Below, piece after piece: positions 16,522 to 27,800 of a stretch of 64,000 nt of DNA; within the stretch, counting starts at the first letter, position 1, and each line of letters starts with the position of its first letter. The notes beneath the pieces were generated by a model. The model saw only the letters and a program-made list of their open reading frames with translations. It was not told the origin of the DNA and searched no databases. Both the position numbers and the translations under genes were made by a program. The stretch is taken from the NCBI RefSeq assembly GCF_001577265.1, contig NZ_CP014517.1, positions 2,595,001-2,659,000 on the forward strand, given 5' to 3'. Source of the stretch: Variovorax sp. PAMC 28711 (GTDB taxonomy: Bacteria > Pseudomonadota > Gammaproteobacteria > Burkholderiales > Burkholderiaceae_C).

Positions 16522-17322
16522 ATGTCCGACATCCTCGACAAGATCGTCGCCGTGAAGCACCACGAAGTGGCGGCCGCGAAGCAGCGCACGCCGCTCGAAG
16601 CGATCCGCTTCGATGCCGAGAGCCGTGTGCTCACGCGCGATTTCGAAGGCGCCATGCGCGCCAAGATCGCCGCGGGTCACGCCGCGGTGATCGCCGAGGT
16701 CAAGAAGGCGAGCCCAAGCAAAGGCGTGATTCGCGCCGACTTCATTCCGGCCGACATCGCGCAGAGCTATGCCGAAGGCGACGGCGAGATCAGCGCGGCC
16801 TGCCTTTCGGTGCTGACCGACAAGCAGTTCTTCCAGGGCGGCATCGACTACCTGAAGCAGGCGCGCGCCTCGTGCGAGCTGCCGGTGCTGCGCAAGGACT
16901 TCATGGTCGATGCCTGGCAGGTTTACGAGTCACGTGCGATCGGCGCCGACGCGATCCTGCTGATCGCCGCGGTCCTCGACGACGCGCAGATGAAGGACTT
17001 CGAGGCGATCGCGCACGGGCTCGGCATGGCGGTATTGGTGGAGGTGCATGACGAGGCCGAACTCGCGCGCGCACTGAAGCTGAAGACGCGGCTGGTCGGC
17101 GTGAACAACCGCAACCTGCGCAACTTCGAGGTGTCGATCCAGACCACGATCGATCTTCTGCCGAAGGCGTCGTCGGACCGCCTGCTGGTCACCGAATCGG
17201 GCATCGCGACGCGCGAAGACGTTGCCACCTTGCGGGCTGCGGGCATTCACGCTTTTCTGGTGGGCGAGACCTTCATGCGCGCACCGGAACCCGGCGAGGC
17301 GCTCGCCGAACTTTTCACGTGA
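16522..17322 (+). CDS. trpC: Indole-3-glycerol phosphate synthase
   Basis: A 266-residue TIM-barrel enzyme that closes the indole ring from CdRP. The conserved stretches [51 protein letters not shown] and [12 protein letters not shown] are in place, including catalytic lysines. It is a monofunctional TrpC without a fused TrpF domain, as usual in betaproteobacteria. It lies 2 nt after trpD and overlaps ung by 4 nt. trpF, trpB and trpA are not in this window, consistent with the split trp gene arrangement of this group. Confidence 0.96.
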   Translation: MSDILDKIVAVKHHEVAAAKQRTPLEAIRFDAESRVLTRDFEGAMRAKIAAGHAAVIAEVKKASPSKGVIRADFIPADIAQSYAEGDGEISAACLSVLTDKQFFQGGIDYLKQARASCELPVLRKDFMVDAWQVYESRAIGADAILLIAAVLDDAQMKDFEAIAHGLGMAVLVEVHDEAELARALKLKTRLVGVNNRNLRNFEVSIQTTIDLLPKASSDRLLVTESGIATREDVATLRAAGIHAFLVGETFMRAPEPGEALAELFT

Positions 17323-18038
17323 GCGCGCTGGACCAGCTCACGGCGGCCGATCCTGTGCAATGGCCCGTGGCCGCGGGCTGGAAGGCGCTTGTCGATGTTT
17401 TCTTCGCCGACACCGTCGGGCAGAAGCTGCTCGGCTTTCTCGAAGAACGCATCGCGGACGGCGCGTCGATCTTTCCCCCGCAGCCCCTGCGTGCGCTCGA
17501 ACTCACGCGACCCGAAGACGTGCGGGTGGTCATCCTCGGCCAGGACCCGTACCACGGCCGCGGGCAGGCCGAAGGCCTGGCGTTTTCAGTGGCGCCCGGC
17601 GTCAAGGTGCCGCCGTCGCTGCGCAACATCTTCAAGGAGCTGCAGCGCGACCTCGGCACGCCGCCACCGCCCTTTCCGCTACCGGGCGGAAGTCTCGTGA
17701 AATGGGCGACGGAGGGCGTGTTGCTGCTCAACACGTGCCTCACGGTGGAAGAAGCGCAGCCTGCAAGCCATGCCGGCCGCGGCTGGGAAGTGCTGACCGA
17801 CGCGGTGATTCGCCACGTCGCGTCCGGTGAGCGGCCGGTGGTCTTCATGCTGTGGGGCGCGCTCGCGCAAAGCAAGCGCGCGTTGATCGATTCGACCCGC
17901 CACAACGTGCTGATGGCCAACCATCCGTCGCCGCTGTCCGCGATGCGGGCGCCCGTGCCGTTCATCGGCTGCGGGCACTTCGGTCAGGCGCGTGCCTGGC
18001 GGGAGGCGCGTGACGACGTTTCTTCGCTGGGCAGGTAG
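17319..18038 (+). CDS. ung: Uracil-DNA glycosylase (family 1)
   Basis: A 239-residue UDG that removes uracil from DNA. Family 1 motifs are clear: the water-activating GQDPYH and the C-terminal HPSPLSAM; the Phe stacking region [22 protein letters not shown] is present. The start is a GTG at 17319 overlapping the trpC stop (GTGA), so it is translationally coupled to the trp operon. Its last 55 nt overlap the 3' end of the convergent patatin gene at 17984-19120. Cytoplasmic base excision repair enzyme. Confidence 0.95.
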   Translation: MSALDQLTAADPVQWPVAAGWKALVDVFFADTVGQKLLGFLEERIADGASIFPPQPLRALELTRPEDVRVVILGQDPYHGRGQAEGLAFSVAPGVKVPPSLRNIFKELQRDLGTPPPPFPLPGGSLVKWATEGVLLLNTCLTVEEAQPASHAGRGWEVLTDAVIRHVASGERPVVFMLWGALAQSKRALIDSTRHNVLMANHPSPLSAMRAPVPFIGCGHFGQARAWREARDDVSSLGR

Positions 18039-19120
18039 TCGCCTTCGATGTCGACCGTGCTGCGCTTGCCGAGCGCGGTGAAATGGGTCGCCAGCCATTC
18101 GGCAGCGGCGAGCCGGCCGCTCTCGAAGAGCCGGTCCATCTGCGCCGAGTCGGTCGAGAGCTTGCTGGACGCGGGCAGCGTGTCCGCGGCACTGCCGAGG
18201 TCGATGCGGTGCAGGCGCATGGGCCGGTATTGCGCGCCTTCCTGCAGGCGTCCATCGGCGAGACGCTCGTTGGTGAAGGCGATGCTGCGCATCTGCGACA
18301 TGAGGCTCGCATTGAAGGCGAGTTCGTTCATGCGCATCGTGATGTCCTGCGGGGTGTGCGGGGTCTCGGCGTGCGTCAACGGGTTCAGCTGCACCAGCAC
18401 GATGTCGGCGCTGTCGCAGCCGTTCACGAGCGGTTGGAGGGCGGGGTTGGCGGAAAAGCCGCCGTCCCAGTAGTCCTCGCCGTCGATGGTCACGGCCTGG
18501 AACACCGTCGGCAGGCAGGCCGAGGCCATCACGGCAGACAGCGTCAGACGCTCACCGTGAAAGATCTCGGCACGGCCGGTCCTGACCTGCGTCGCCGACA
18601 CGAAAACGCGCGGCGCGCCGGGTTGGGACAACGCCGCAAAGTCGATTTCCTGGCCGAGCAGCGAGCGCAGCGGGTTGATGTCGAGCGGGTTGATCTGGTA
18701 GGGCGAAGCCCAGCGACTGGCCGTGTCGACGCCCAGGCTGGCGCGCAGACGCTCGCCACTGGCGCCGCCCAGCAGCAGGCGGGCAAAACGCTGTGCCATC
18801 GCGCCCGGCGCGCCCAGGCTGGCCACGCGGCGCCACACGCGTTCCAGCGCCTTGCGCGCGGCTGCGCGTGCCGCGGCTTCGTCCCCGCCGGCCGCACGGG
18901 CCGTGGCCAAGCCGTGCGCCATGGCCACGGCGTTGACCGCCCCGGCGCTGGCGCCGCTGATGCCGTCGAAGGTGAGCCGGCCGTCTTCGAGCAGGGCATC
19001 GAGGACGCCCCAGGTGAAAGCGCCATGGGAGCCGCCGCCCTGGAGCGCCAGGCTGACAGCGCGTCGCTTTGACGGCGGACGGACGGGGGAGGGCGTCTGG
19101 AGGGAGTGCATGCGAAACAT
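17984..19120 (-). CDS. Patatin-like phospholipase (RssA-like)
   Basis: A 378-residue patatin-family hydrolase with a Ser/Asp dyad. The oxyanion-hole loop GGGSHGAF (about residues 28-34), the nucleophile elbow GASAG with Ser58, and DGG with Asp219 are all visible. Such proteins hydrolyse acyl esters of lipids; bacterial RssA-type members are cytoplasmic or membrane-associated. No signal peptide is present. It is transcribed alone from the minus strand, convergent with ung and overlapping it by 55 nt. Upstream, at 19121-19272, lies gene-free DNA before the tRNA cluster. The substrate cannot be predicted. Confidence 0.88.
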   Translation of the reverse strand: MFRMHSLQTPSPVRPPSKRRAVSLALQGGGSHGAFTWGVLDALLEDGRLTFDGISGASAGAVNAVAMAHGLATARAAGGDEAAARAAARKALERVWRRVASLGAPGAMAQRFARLLLGGASGERLRASLGVDTASRWASPYQINPLDINPLRSLLGQEIDFAALSQPGAPRVFVSATQVRTGRAEIFHGERLTLSAVMASACLPTVFQAVTIDGEDYWDGGFSANPALQPLVNGCDSADIVLVQLNPLTHAETPHTPQDITMRMNELAFNASLMSQMRSIAFTNERLADGRLQEGAQYRPMRLHRIDLGSAADTLPASSKLSTDSAQMDRLFESGRLAAAEWLATHFTALGKRSTVDIEGDYLPSEETSSRASRQARA

Positions 19121-19272
19121 TCTGCGCCGCTACGTCGTTCAGAGTCAGGGTAAACCCTGGTCTATCTGTGAGCTTATGCCGCTTTCGAGGGCGCATTTCG
19201 CTTCTGGCACAATCGCGGCCGTCGGTTCGAACCCACGAGTGCCTCGATGCGGCGCGTGGGGGTTCGCTGATG

Positions 19273-19298
19273 CCTCGGAAACATGCTATATTCCGAGG
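19273..19298 (+). promoter_or_regulatory. Inverted repeat enclosing an extended -10 before the tRNA-Tyr/tuf operon
   Basis: CCTCGGAA (19273-19280) and TTCCGAGG (19291-19298) form a perfect 8-bp inverted repeat with a 10-nt loop. The loop and right arm contain TG-C-TATATT (19284-19292), a good extended -10 element. Transcription would begin near 19299, about 6 nt before tRNA-Tyr. No convincing -35 is visible. The symmetry could be an operator or simply a hairpin cut from the precursor tRNA. Confidence 0.45.
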
Positions 19299-19304
19299 TT
19301 CGCC

Positions 19305-19390
19305 GGAGAGGTGGCCGAGTGGTTAATGGCAGCAGACTGTAAATCTGCCCTCTTACGAGTACGCTGGTTCGAATCCAGCCCTCTCCACCA
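19305..19390 (+). tRNA. tRNA-Tyr (GTA anticodon)
   Basis: An 86-nt class II tRNA. The acceptor stem GGAGAGG/CCTCTCC pairs completely, the anticodon loop reads CTGTAAA, a long variable arm is present, the T-loop is TTCGAAT, and CCA is encoded at the 3' end. It is the first of three tRNAs read together with tuf. Confidence 0.97.
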
Positions 19391-19454
19391 GCGATGAATT
19401 TGGTTTTCAAAGAGCGTTTGGATTTCGCGCTTGGGTGTATCGAATGCCCCCGAT

Positions 19455-19528
19455 GCGGGAGTAGTTCAATGGTAGAACCCCAGCCTTCCAAGCTGATGAC
19501 GCGGGTCCGATTCCCGTCTCCCGCTCCA
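19455..19528 (+). tRNA. tRNA-Gly (TCC anticodon)
   Basis: A 74-nt tRNA with a fully paired acceptor stem GCGGGAG/CTCCCGC, anticodon TCC in a CTTCCAA loop, and encoded CCA. It lies 64 nt after tRNA-Tyr in the same orientation. Confidence 0.97.
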
Positions 19529-19568
19529 GAAATCCGGTTTGCCGCAGGATGCGAATTTGGTTAGCAAT

Positions 19569-19643
19569 GCCCTTTTGGCTCAGTGGTAGAGCACCCCCTT
19601 GGTAAGGGGGAGGTCGCGGGTCCGATTCCCGCAAAGGGCACCA
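19569..19643 (+). tRNA. tRNA-Thr (GGT anticodon)
   Basis: A 75-nt tRNA with acceptor stem GCCCTTT/AAAGGGC, a strong CCCCC/GGGGG anticodon stem, loop TTGGTAA, and encoded CCA. It precedes tuf by 73 nt; the spacer contains a small GCAACG/CGTTGC hairpin. The tRNA-Tyr-Gly-Thr-tuf order is the common proteobacterial arrangement. Confidence 0.97.
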
Positions 19644-19716
19644 GTTTTCTTGGGGTGCAACGGCGTCGTTGCTTCTCAACTCGGCGTATTGATCGTTATT
19701 TCTTCGGAGCGAAAAA

Positions 19717-20907
<1,191 letters not shown>

Positions 20908-20917
20908 GAGATTCCGG

Positions 20918-20993
20918 AGGGGTATAGCTCAATTGGCAGAGCGTCGGTCTCCAAAACCGAAGGTTGTAGGTTCGATTCCTACTGCCCCTGCCA
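20918..20993 (+). tRNA. tRNA-Trp (CCA anticodon)
   Basis: A 76-nt tRNA. Acceptor stem AGGGGTA/TGCCCCT (one T-G wobble), anticodon loop CTCCAAA, T-loop TTCGATT, discriminator G and encoded CCA. It lies 10 nt after the tuf stop codon and is probably cleaved from the tuf mRNA. Confidence 0.97.
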
Positions 20994-21044
20994 CGCAGGT
21001 GGCCTCCGAAAAAAGTCCGTCGTGAACCGACGGCAAGGCAGAAA

Positions 21045-21069
21045 AAGCCCATCGTGACCCGATGGGCTT
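21045..21069 (+). terminator. Strong hairpin after tRNA-Trp, no T-run
   Basis: AAGCCCATCG (21045-21054) pairs with CGATGGGCTT (21060-21069) over ten base pairs with a 5-nt loop. A smaller stem, CCGTCG/CGACGG, precedes it at 21017-21033. The sequence after the stem is CGGCGTC, not a T-run, so this may be a processing or partial termination site that separates tuf/tRNA-Trp from secE-nusG. Confidence 0.45.
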
Positions 21070-21129
21070 CGGCGTCTCAAGAAGGCGCATTGAATTGATG
21101 GTCGAAAGGCCGCAGGAAACCAGCCGAAA

Positions 21130-21513
21130 ATGGCCACTACTCAAATCGAAACCGTGAGCACGAGCGCCGACAAAGCCAAGTTGGCGGGTGCGGTACTGCT
21201 CGCGGTGGGCGCCATCGTGGCGTTCTATCTGCTCGCGCGCCAAGGCTCGCTGGTGCAGTGGGCCGCCCTGCTCGTGGGCCTGGCGGCGGCCGTCGGCGCC
21301 TTCGCAAGTTCGGAGAGTGGTCGTCAATTGCTGGCGTTCGGCCGCGATTCGTGGCGCGAAGTCAAGAAAGTCGTCTGGCCAACCCGCAAGGAAACGATGC
21401 AGATGACGGCTTACGTGTTTGCCTTCGTGGCAGTCATGTCCGTTTTCCTCTGGCTCACCGACAAGACGCTCGAATGGGTGTTTTTTGACCTCATCTTGGG
21501 CTGGAGAAAATAA
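21130..21513 (+). CDS. secE: Preprotein translocase subunit SecE
   Basis: A 127-residue inner-membrane protein with three transmembrane segments (about residues 16-35, 40-60 and 92-112), as in the E. coli type. It clamps the SecY channel. The conserved cytoplasmic amphipathic region is [21 protein letters not shown]. The start ATG at 21130 follows tRNA-Trp and two hairpins; its stop overlaps the nusG ATG by one base, so the two are coupled. Confidence 0.96.
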   Translation: MATTQIETVSTSADKAKLAGAVLLAVGAIVAFYLLARQGSLVQWAALLVGLAAAVGAFASSESGRQLLAFGRDSWREVKKVVWPTRKETMQMTAYVFAFVAVMSVFLWLTDKTLEWVFFDLILGWRK

Positions 21514-22115
21514 TGACCGACGACATCGTTGAAGAAGCCGTGCCGCAGGAAAACCCCTCGGCGATGCCGGCCGCCGCCAACCCGGATCTGCGCTGGTACG
21601 TGGTGCATGCCTATTCGGGCATGGAGAAGGCGGTCGAGCGCAACATCGTCGAGCGCATCACGCGCGCGGGCATGCAGGACAAGTTCGGCCGCATCCTGGT
21701 GCCGACCGAAGAAGTCGTTGAAATCAAGAACGGCCAGAAGCGCACCACCGAGCGTCGCTTCTTCCCGGGTTACGTGCTGGTCGAAATGATCATGGACGAC
21801 GAGAGCTGGCATCTGGTCAAGCACACCAACAAGGTCACCGGCTTTGTGGGTGGTGCCAAGAACCGGCCGGCCCCGATTTCGCAAAAAGAGGTCGAAGACA
21901 TCGTCAACCAGATGCAGCAAGGCACCGAAAAGCCGCGCCACAAGGTCGAATTTGTCGTAGGCGAATTCGTGCGCGTGAAGGACGGTCCGTTCACCGACTT
22001 CAACGGCACGATCGAAGACGTCAACTACGAGAAGAGCAAGGTGCGCGTGTCGGTCATGATTTTCGGCCGCGCCACGCCCGTCGAGCTCGAGTTCAGCCAG
22101 GTCGAGAAGACATAA
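21513..22115 (+). CDS. nusG: Transcription termination/antitermination factor NusG
   Basis: A 200-residue NusG. The N-terminal NGN domain ([19 protein letters not shown]... [10 protein letters not shown]) binds RNA polymerase and the C-terminal KOW domain ([19 protein letters not shown]) contacts Rho or ribosomal S10. An extra ~20 acidic residues precede the NGN domain. It is coupled to secE and followed by an intrinsic-type terminator at 22127-22151. Confidence 0.97.
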   Translation: MTDDIVEEAVPQENPSAMPAAANPDLRWYVVHAYSGMEKAVERNIVERITRAGMQDKFGRILVPTEEVVEIKNGQKRTTERRFFPGYVLVEMIMDDESWHLVKHTNKVTGFVGGAKNRPAPISQKEVEDIVNQMQQGTEKPRHKVEFVVGEFVRVKDGPFTDFNGTIEDVNYEKSKVRVSVMIFGRATPVELEFSQVEKT

Positions 22116-22126
22116 ACAGACGATCA

Positions 22127-22151
22127 CAAGGCCTTGCGGCCTTGAGTTTTT
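22127..22151 (+). terminator. Intrinsic terminator or attenuator after nusG
   Basis: CAAGGCC (22127-22133), loop TTGC, GGCCTTG (22138-22144), then AGTTTTT. The 7-bp GC-rich stem plus five T fits a moderate intrinsic terminator that separates secE-nusG from the rplK operon. Confidence 0.65.
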
Positions 22152-22256
22152 GTGGTTCGCGCCCCCTCGACTCGGTGCGAACATTGTTGAAAGAGTCGTT
22201 AACCCCCGGGGAGCTGCGGCGAAAGCCAATGCGTTATCACCCGCAAGGAGTCAGTC
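22152..22256 (+). promoter_or_regulatory. rplK-rplA leader, presumed L1 translational operator
   Basis: The 105 nt between the nusG terminator and rplK contain a GTTCGC/GCGAAC stem and then a purine-rich segment with GCGAAAGCCAATGCG and TTATCACCC ahead of the ribosome site AAGGAG. In E. coli ribosomal protein L1 represses the L11-L1 operon by binding its leader mRNA. Location fits the same control here; I did not fold or align it, so the L1 site is inference. A promoter for rplK presumably also lies here. Confidence 0.4.
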
Positions 22257-22688
22257 ATGGCGAAAAAAATCGTCGGCTTCATCAAGCTGCAAGTGCCAGC
22301 TGGTAAGGCCAACCCGTCCCCACCGATCGGTCCCGCATTGGGTCAACGCGGTTTGAACATCATGGAGTTCTGCAAGGCGTTCAACGCGCAGACCCAGGGC
22401 GTCGAGCCCGGCCTGCCGCTGCCGGTGGTGATCACCGCTTTCGCGGACAAGAGCTTCACCTTCGTCATCAAGACGCCGCCCGCCGGCATCCTGATCAAGA
22501 AGGCCATCAAGATCGACAAGGGTTCGGCCACGCCGCAATCCGCCAAGGTCGGCAAGATCACGCGCGCACAGCTCGAAGAGATCGCCAAGACCAAGATGAA
22601 GGATTTGACCGCTGCCGATCTGGACGCGGCCGTTCGCACCATCGCCGGCACCGCCCGCTCGATGGGCGTGACTGTGGAGGGCGTGTAA
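22257..22688 (+). CDS. rplK: 50S ribosomal protein L11
   Basis: A 143-residue L11, which forms the GTPase-associated stalk base with 23S rRNA. The N terminus [30 protein letters not shown] and C-terminal [13 protein letters not shown] are characteristic. AAGGAG lies 8 nt before the ATG. rplA follows directly: the rplK stop TAA is immediately followed by the rplA ATG. Confidence 0.98.
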   Translation: MAKKIVGFIKLQVPAGKANPSPPIGPALGQRGLNIMEFCKAFNAQTQGVEPGLPLPVVITAFADKSFTFVIKTPPAGILIKKAIKIDKGSATPQSAKVGKITRAQLEEIAKTKMKDLTAADLDAAVRTIAGTARSMGVTVEGV

Positions 22689-23387
22689 ATGTCCAAGCTG
22701 ACCAAGAAACAAAAAGCATCCGCCGGCAAAGTCGACAGCAACAAGCTGTACGCACTGGTGGAAGCCATCGGCCTCGTCAAGGACGCTGCCACCGCCAAGT
22801 TCGATGAATCCATCGACGTGGCCGTGCAACTCGGCATCGATGCGAAGAAGTCGGACCAGGTCGTGCGTGGCGCCGTCGTGCTGCCCAACGGCACCGGCAA
22901 GACCAAGCGCGTGGCGGTGTTCGCCCAGGGCGCCAAGGCCGAAGAAGCCAAGGCCGCCGGTGCCGACATCGTCGGCATGGACGACCTCGCTGCGATGGTG
23001 AAGGCTGGCGACATGCCTTTCGACGTGGTGATCGCCGCGCCGGACGCCATGCGCGTGGTCGGTACGCTGGGCCAGATCCTCGGCCCGCGCGGCTTGATGC
23101 CCAATCCGAAGGTCGGAACGGTCACGCCGGACGTCGCACAAGCCGTGCGCAACGCCAAGGCAGGCCAGGTGCAGTTCCGCGTCGACAAGGCCGGCATCAT
23201 CCACGGCACGATCGGCCGTCGCTCGTTCGACACCGACAAGCTGCAAGGCAATCTCGTGGCGCTGATCGACGCACTGGTGAAGGCCAAGCCGGCCACCAGC
23301 AAGGGCGTCTTCCTGCGCAAGGTGGCGGTGTCGTCGACGATGGGTCTGGGTGTCCGCGTGGACACGCAATCCATCTCGGTGAGCTGA
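22689..23387 (+). CDS. rplA: 50S ribosomal protein L1
   Basis: A 232-residue L1, the mobile stalk protein near the E site. [33 protein letters not shown] [19 protein letters not shown] and the final DTQSISVS are family features. It also acts as the translational repressor of the L11 operon in studied bacteria. No spacer separates it from rplK. The leader of rplJ begins 12 nt after its stop. Confidence 0.98.
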   Translation: MSKLTKKQKASAGKVDSNKLYALVEAIGLVKDAATAKFDESIDVAVQLGIDAKKSDQVVRGAVVLPNGTGKTKRVAVFAQGAKAEEAKAAGADIVGMDDLAAMVKAGDMPFDVVIAAPDAMRVVGTLGQILGPRGLMPNPKVGTVTPDVAQAVRNAKAGQVQFRVDKAGIIHGTIGRRSFDTDKLQGNLVALIDALVKAKPATSKGVFLRKVAVSSTMGLGVRVDTQSISVS

Positions 23388-23398
23388 TCAAGTAATTT

Positions 23399-23631
23399 GC
23401 GCCACCCGTCAAACGGTGGCGCGATGTGGTGGGTCGCGGCAGCTTCGGTTGCCGTGGGCCATCCAAGACCGCTGGTGTGCAGGGCAGCCTGCACTTAATT
23501 GCTCCGTCGTTGCACGAAGCGATCAGCGCAGATGGCGATCCCGCCGCAAAGGATTTGTTTCCTGAACGGTTGGTCGCTGCATGTAGCGCGTTCCGAGGCC
23601 CCGGCCGACGACGCATTAAAAGGAGTAGACC
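23399..23631 (+). promoter_or_regulatory. rplJ leader (L10-type autoregulatory mRNA leader)
   Basis: The 244-nt gap between rplA and rplJ is structured. A stem GCGCCACC/GGTGGCGC lies at 23399-23422. Further on are AAGACCGCTGGTG, a perfect GTGCAGG/CCTGCAC stem (23477-23494) followed by TTAATT, and GCGCAGATGGCGATCC, an order that resembles the L10 leader family in which the L10(L7/L12) complex represses translation. AAGGAG ends just before the TTG start of rplJ. Assignment is from recalled family features and position; a covariance-model search would settle it. Confidence 0.6.
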
Positions 23632-24177
23632 TTGAGTCTGAATCGCAGTGAGAAAGAAGCGGTCATCGGTGACGTGACCAGCCTCGCCGCAAAAGCTCAA
23701 ACGCTCGTTCTGGCGGAGTACCGTGGCATCACGGTTGCCGATATGACCAAGTTGCGCAACGAAGCGCGCAGCAAGGGCGTGACGCTCAGCGTGTTTAAGA
23801 ACACGTTGGCACGCCGTGCTGTCGCGGGTAGCGCATTCGAAGTCCTCGGTGACCAGATGACCGGTCCGCTGATCTACGGTTTTTCCGTCGATGCCGTGGC
23901 TGCTGCGAAAGTGGTGGCCGATTTCGCGAAGACCAACGACAAGTTGGTGATTCGCGCTGGCGCATTCGGCGGCAAGATTCTGGACGTGAACGGCGTGAAG
24001 CAACTGGCCAGCATTCCTTCGAAGGAAGTGTTGTTGGCGCAATTGCTGGGCTTGATGCAGTCCCCCATTTCCCGTACCGCTCGCGTTCTCGCGGCGTTGG
24101 CGGCGAAACGCGGCGAAGGCACGGCAGAAGCAGCAACCGATGCACCTCCGGCAGAAGCCGAAGCGCAGCCCGCGTAA
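23632..24177 (+). CDS. rplJ: 50S ribosomal protein L10
   Basis: A 181-residue L10 that carries L7/L12 dimers on the ribosomal stalk. The start is a TTG at 23632 with a near-perfect AAGGAG 7 nt upstream, giving [15 protein letters not shown]; no ATG nearby would give the family N terminus. [28 protein letters not shown] and GPLIYGFS are typical. The C-terminal tail is Ala/Glu-rich. The weak start codon fits genes under translational feedback. Confidence 0.97.
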   Translation: MSLNRSEKEAVIGDVTSLAAKAQTLVLAEYRGITVADMTKLRNEARSKGVTLSVFKNTLARRAVAGSAFEVLGDQMTGPLIYGFSVDAVAAAKVVADFAKTNDKLVIRAGAFGGKILDVNGVKQLASIPSKEVLLAQLLGLMQSPISRTARVLAALAAKRGEGTAEAATDAPPAEAEAQPA

Positions 24178-24223
24178 GCCGGCTTGCGTTTGAACATTTC
24201 AACCCAATTGTTAGGAAACAAAA

Positions 24224-24595
<372 letters not shown>

Positions 24596-24611
24596 TTCAG
24601 TTTCCCTGAAG

Positions 24612-24645
24612 GGCTGGAGGTGCTCGGAAGAGCCCTCCAGCCTTT
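24612..24645 (+). terminator. Long hairpin between rplL and rpoB (partial terminator)
   Basis: GGCTGGAGG (24612-24620) pairs with CCTCCAGCC (24634-24642) and encloses a second stem GCTC-GGAA-GAGC, giving a stable stem of about 13 bp with one unpaired T. Only TTT follows, so termination is likely partial, as in the known rplL-rpoB attenuator of E. coli that lowers polymerase subunit expression relative to L7/L12. The remaining gap to rpoB (24646-24843) holds a GGTGATG/CATCACC stem at about 24735-24755 and no gene. Confidence 0.6.
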
Positions 24646-24843
24646 GCCGCTTTCAGAGCGCACCCACAAGCCGACGTCGCGACGCGGTTTATGAGTGTCT
24701 TCTGACCCCGACTGCAGAAGACCCCTTGGTTCGGGTGATGTGCAATGCATCACCGTCCGCCAGGGCTGGTAGTGGCCAGCCGCCAAGCGCGATGCGAAAG
24801 CATCGACCCCAAGTCGCGCAAGATCTCAAGCCCCGGAGCTCCC

Positions 24844-27800
24844 ATGGCCCAAACGTCCGCGTACAGCTACACAGAACGCAAGCGCATCCGAAAAAGTTTC
24901 GGTAACCGCGACAGCGTCGTCGAAATCCCCTACCTGCTGCAAATGCAGAAGGACGCGTACACCGCGTTCCTGCAAGCGGGCATCAACCCGCAAAAGCGCA
25001 CCGTCGAGGGCCTCCAGGCCGCGTTCGACGCCGCGTTCCCGATCGTCTCGCACAACGGTTTTGTCGAGATGAAGTTCCTCGAGTACAACCTGGCGAAGCC
25101 GGCGTTCGATGTGCGTGAATGCCAGACCCGTGGTCTGACTTTCGCCTCGGCCGTGCGCGCCAAAGTCCAGCTCATCATCTATGACCGCGAGTCGTCGACC
25201 TCGCAGTCGAAGGTGGTCAAGGAAGTGAAGGAACAAGAGGTCTACATGGGCGAAGTGCCGCTCATGACCGAAAAGGGTTCGTTCATCATCAACGGCACCG
25301 AGCGCGTCATCGTGTCGCAGCTGCACCGTTCGCCGGGCGTGTTCTTCGAACACGACAAGGGCAAGACGCACAGCTCGGGCAAGTTGCTGTTCTCGGCCCG
25401 CGTGATCCCTTACCGCGGTTCGTGGCTCGACTTCGAATTCGACCCGAAGGACATGCTGTATTTCCGCGTCGACCGCCGCCGCAAGATGCCGGTCACGATC
25501 CTGTTGAAGGCCATCGGCCTGAACCCGGAATCGATCCTCGCGAACTTCTTCGTGAACGACAACTTCCGCCTGATGGACAGCGGCGCGCAGATGGAGTTCG
25601 TCTCCGAGCGCCTGCGCGGTGAGGTCGCCCGTTTCGACATCACCGACAAGTCCGGCAAGGTCGTGGTCGCCAAGGACAAGCGCGTCACCGCGCGCCACAC
25701 CCGCGAACTGGAAGAGTCGAAGACCACGCACATCAGCGTGCCGGAAGACTTCCTGGTGGGTCGCGTCATCGCCCGCAACATCGTCGACGCCGACTCCGGC
25801 GAAATCCTGGCCAAGGCCAACGACGAGCTGACCGAAGCGCTGCTGAAGAAGCTGCGCACCGCCGGTGTCCAGGACGTCCAGGTGATCTACACCAACGAAC
25901 TGGACCAGGGCGCGTACATCTCGCAAACGCTGCGCATCGACGAGACCGTCGACGAGTTCGCTGCGCGCGTGGCCATCTACCGCATGATGCGTCCCGGCGA
26001 GCCGCCGACGGAAGACGCGGTGCAGGCCCTGTTCCAGCGCCTGTTCTACAACCCGGACACGTACGACCTGTCGCGCGTCGGCCGCATGAAGTTCAATGCC
26101 AAGGTCGGCCGCGACGAGTCGACCGGCCCGATGGTGCTGACCAACGAAGACATCCTGGCCGTGGTCAAGATCCTTGTGGACCTGCGCAACGGCAACGGCG
26201 AAGTCGACGACATCGACCACCTCGGCAATCGCCGCGTGCGTTGCGTCGGCGAACTCGCCGAGAACCAGTACCGCACCGGCCTGGCCCGCATCGAGAAGGC
26301 CGTGAAGGAACGTCTGGGTCAGGCCGAGCAAGAGCCGCTGATGCCGCACGACCTGATCAACAGCAAGCCGATCTCGGCCGCGCTGAAGGAATTCTTCGGC
26401 GCCTCGCAGCTGTCGCAGTTCATGGACCAGACGAACCCGCTGTCCGAAATCACCCACAAGCGCCGTGTTTCGGCCCTTGGCCCGGGTGGTCTGACGCGCG
26501 AGCGTGCCGGCTTCGAAGTGCGCGACGTGCACGTGACCCATTACGGCCGCGTCTGCCCGATCGAAACGCCTGAAGGCCCGAACATCGGACTGATCAACTC
26601 GCTGGCCCTGTATGCCCGCTTGAACGAATACGGCTTCATCGAAACGCCGTACCGTCGCGTGGTCGACAGCAAGGTCACGATGGACATCGACTACCTGTCG
26701 GCCATCGAAGAAGGCAAGTACGTCATTGCCCAGGCCAACGCGGTCCTGGACAAGGACGGCGTGCTGACGGGCGACCTGGTTTCCGCGCGTGAAGCCGGCG
26801 AGTCGATCCTGGTCGGCGCCGAGCGCGTCCAGTACATGGACGTGTCGCCTGCGCAGATCGTGTCGGTGGCCGCATCGCTCGTGCCTTTCCTCGAGCACGA
26901 CGATGCAAATCGCGCGCTCATGGGCGCCAACATGCAGCGTCAGGCCGTGCCGGTGCTGCGCCCCGAAAAGCCGTTCGTCGGCACCGGCATCGAGCGCGTG
27001 TCCGCGGTCGACTCCGGCACCGTCGTGACCGCGACCCGCGGTGGCGTGGTCGACTATGTCGACGCGACCCGTGTCGTGGTGCGCGTGAACGACGCCGAAG
27101 CGGCGGCCGGTGAAGTCGGTGTGGACATCTACAACCTGATCAAGTATCAGCGTTCGAACCAGAACACCAACATTCACCAGCGCCCGATCGTCAAGCGTGG
27201 CGACCACATCGCCAAGGGCGACGTGGTGGCCGACGGCGCCTCGACCGACCTCGGCGAACTGGCCCTCGGCCAGAACATGCTGATCGCGTTCATGCCGTGG
27301 AACGGCTACAACTTCGAAGACTCGATCCTGATCTCCGAACGCATCGTGGCCGAAGACCGCTACACCTCGATCCACATCGAGGAACTGGTGGTGATGGCCC
27401 GTGACACCAAGCTGGGTGCCGAAGAAATCACGCGCGACATCCCCAACCTGGCCGAGCAGCAGCTCAACCGCCTCGACGAATCCGGCATCATTTATGTCGG
27501 CGCCGAAGTGCAGCCGGGCGACACGCTGGTGGGCAAGGTCACGCCGAAGGGTGAGACCACGCTGACGCCGGAAGAGAAGCTGCTTCGCGCGATCTTCGGC
27601 GAGAAGGCTTCCGACGTGAAGGACACCTCGCTGCGTGTCGACCAGGGCTCGCAAGGCACCGTGATCGACGTGCAGGTGTTCACCCGCGAAGGCATCACGC
27701 GCGACAAGCGCGCCCAGCAAATCATCGACGACGAGCTCAAGCGCTTCCGCCTCGACCTGAACGACCAGTTGCGCATCGTCGAAGCCGACGCGTTCGACCG

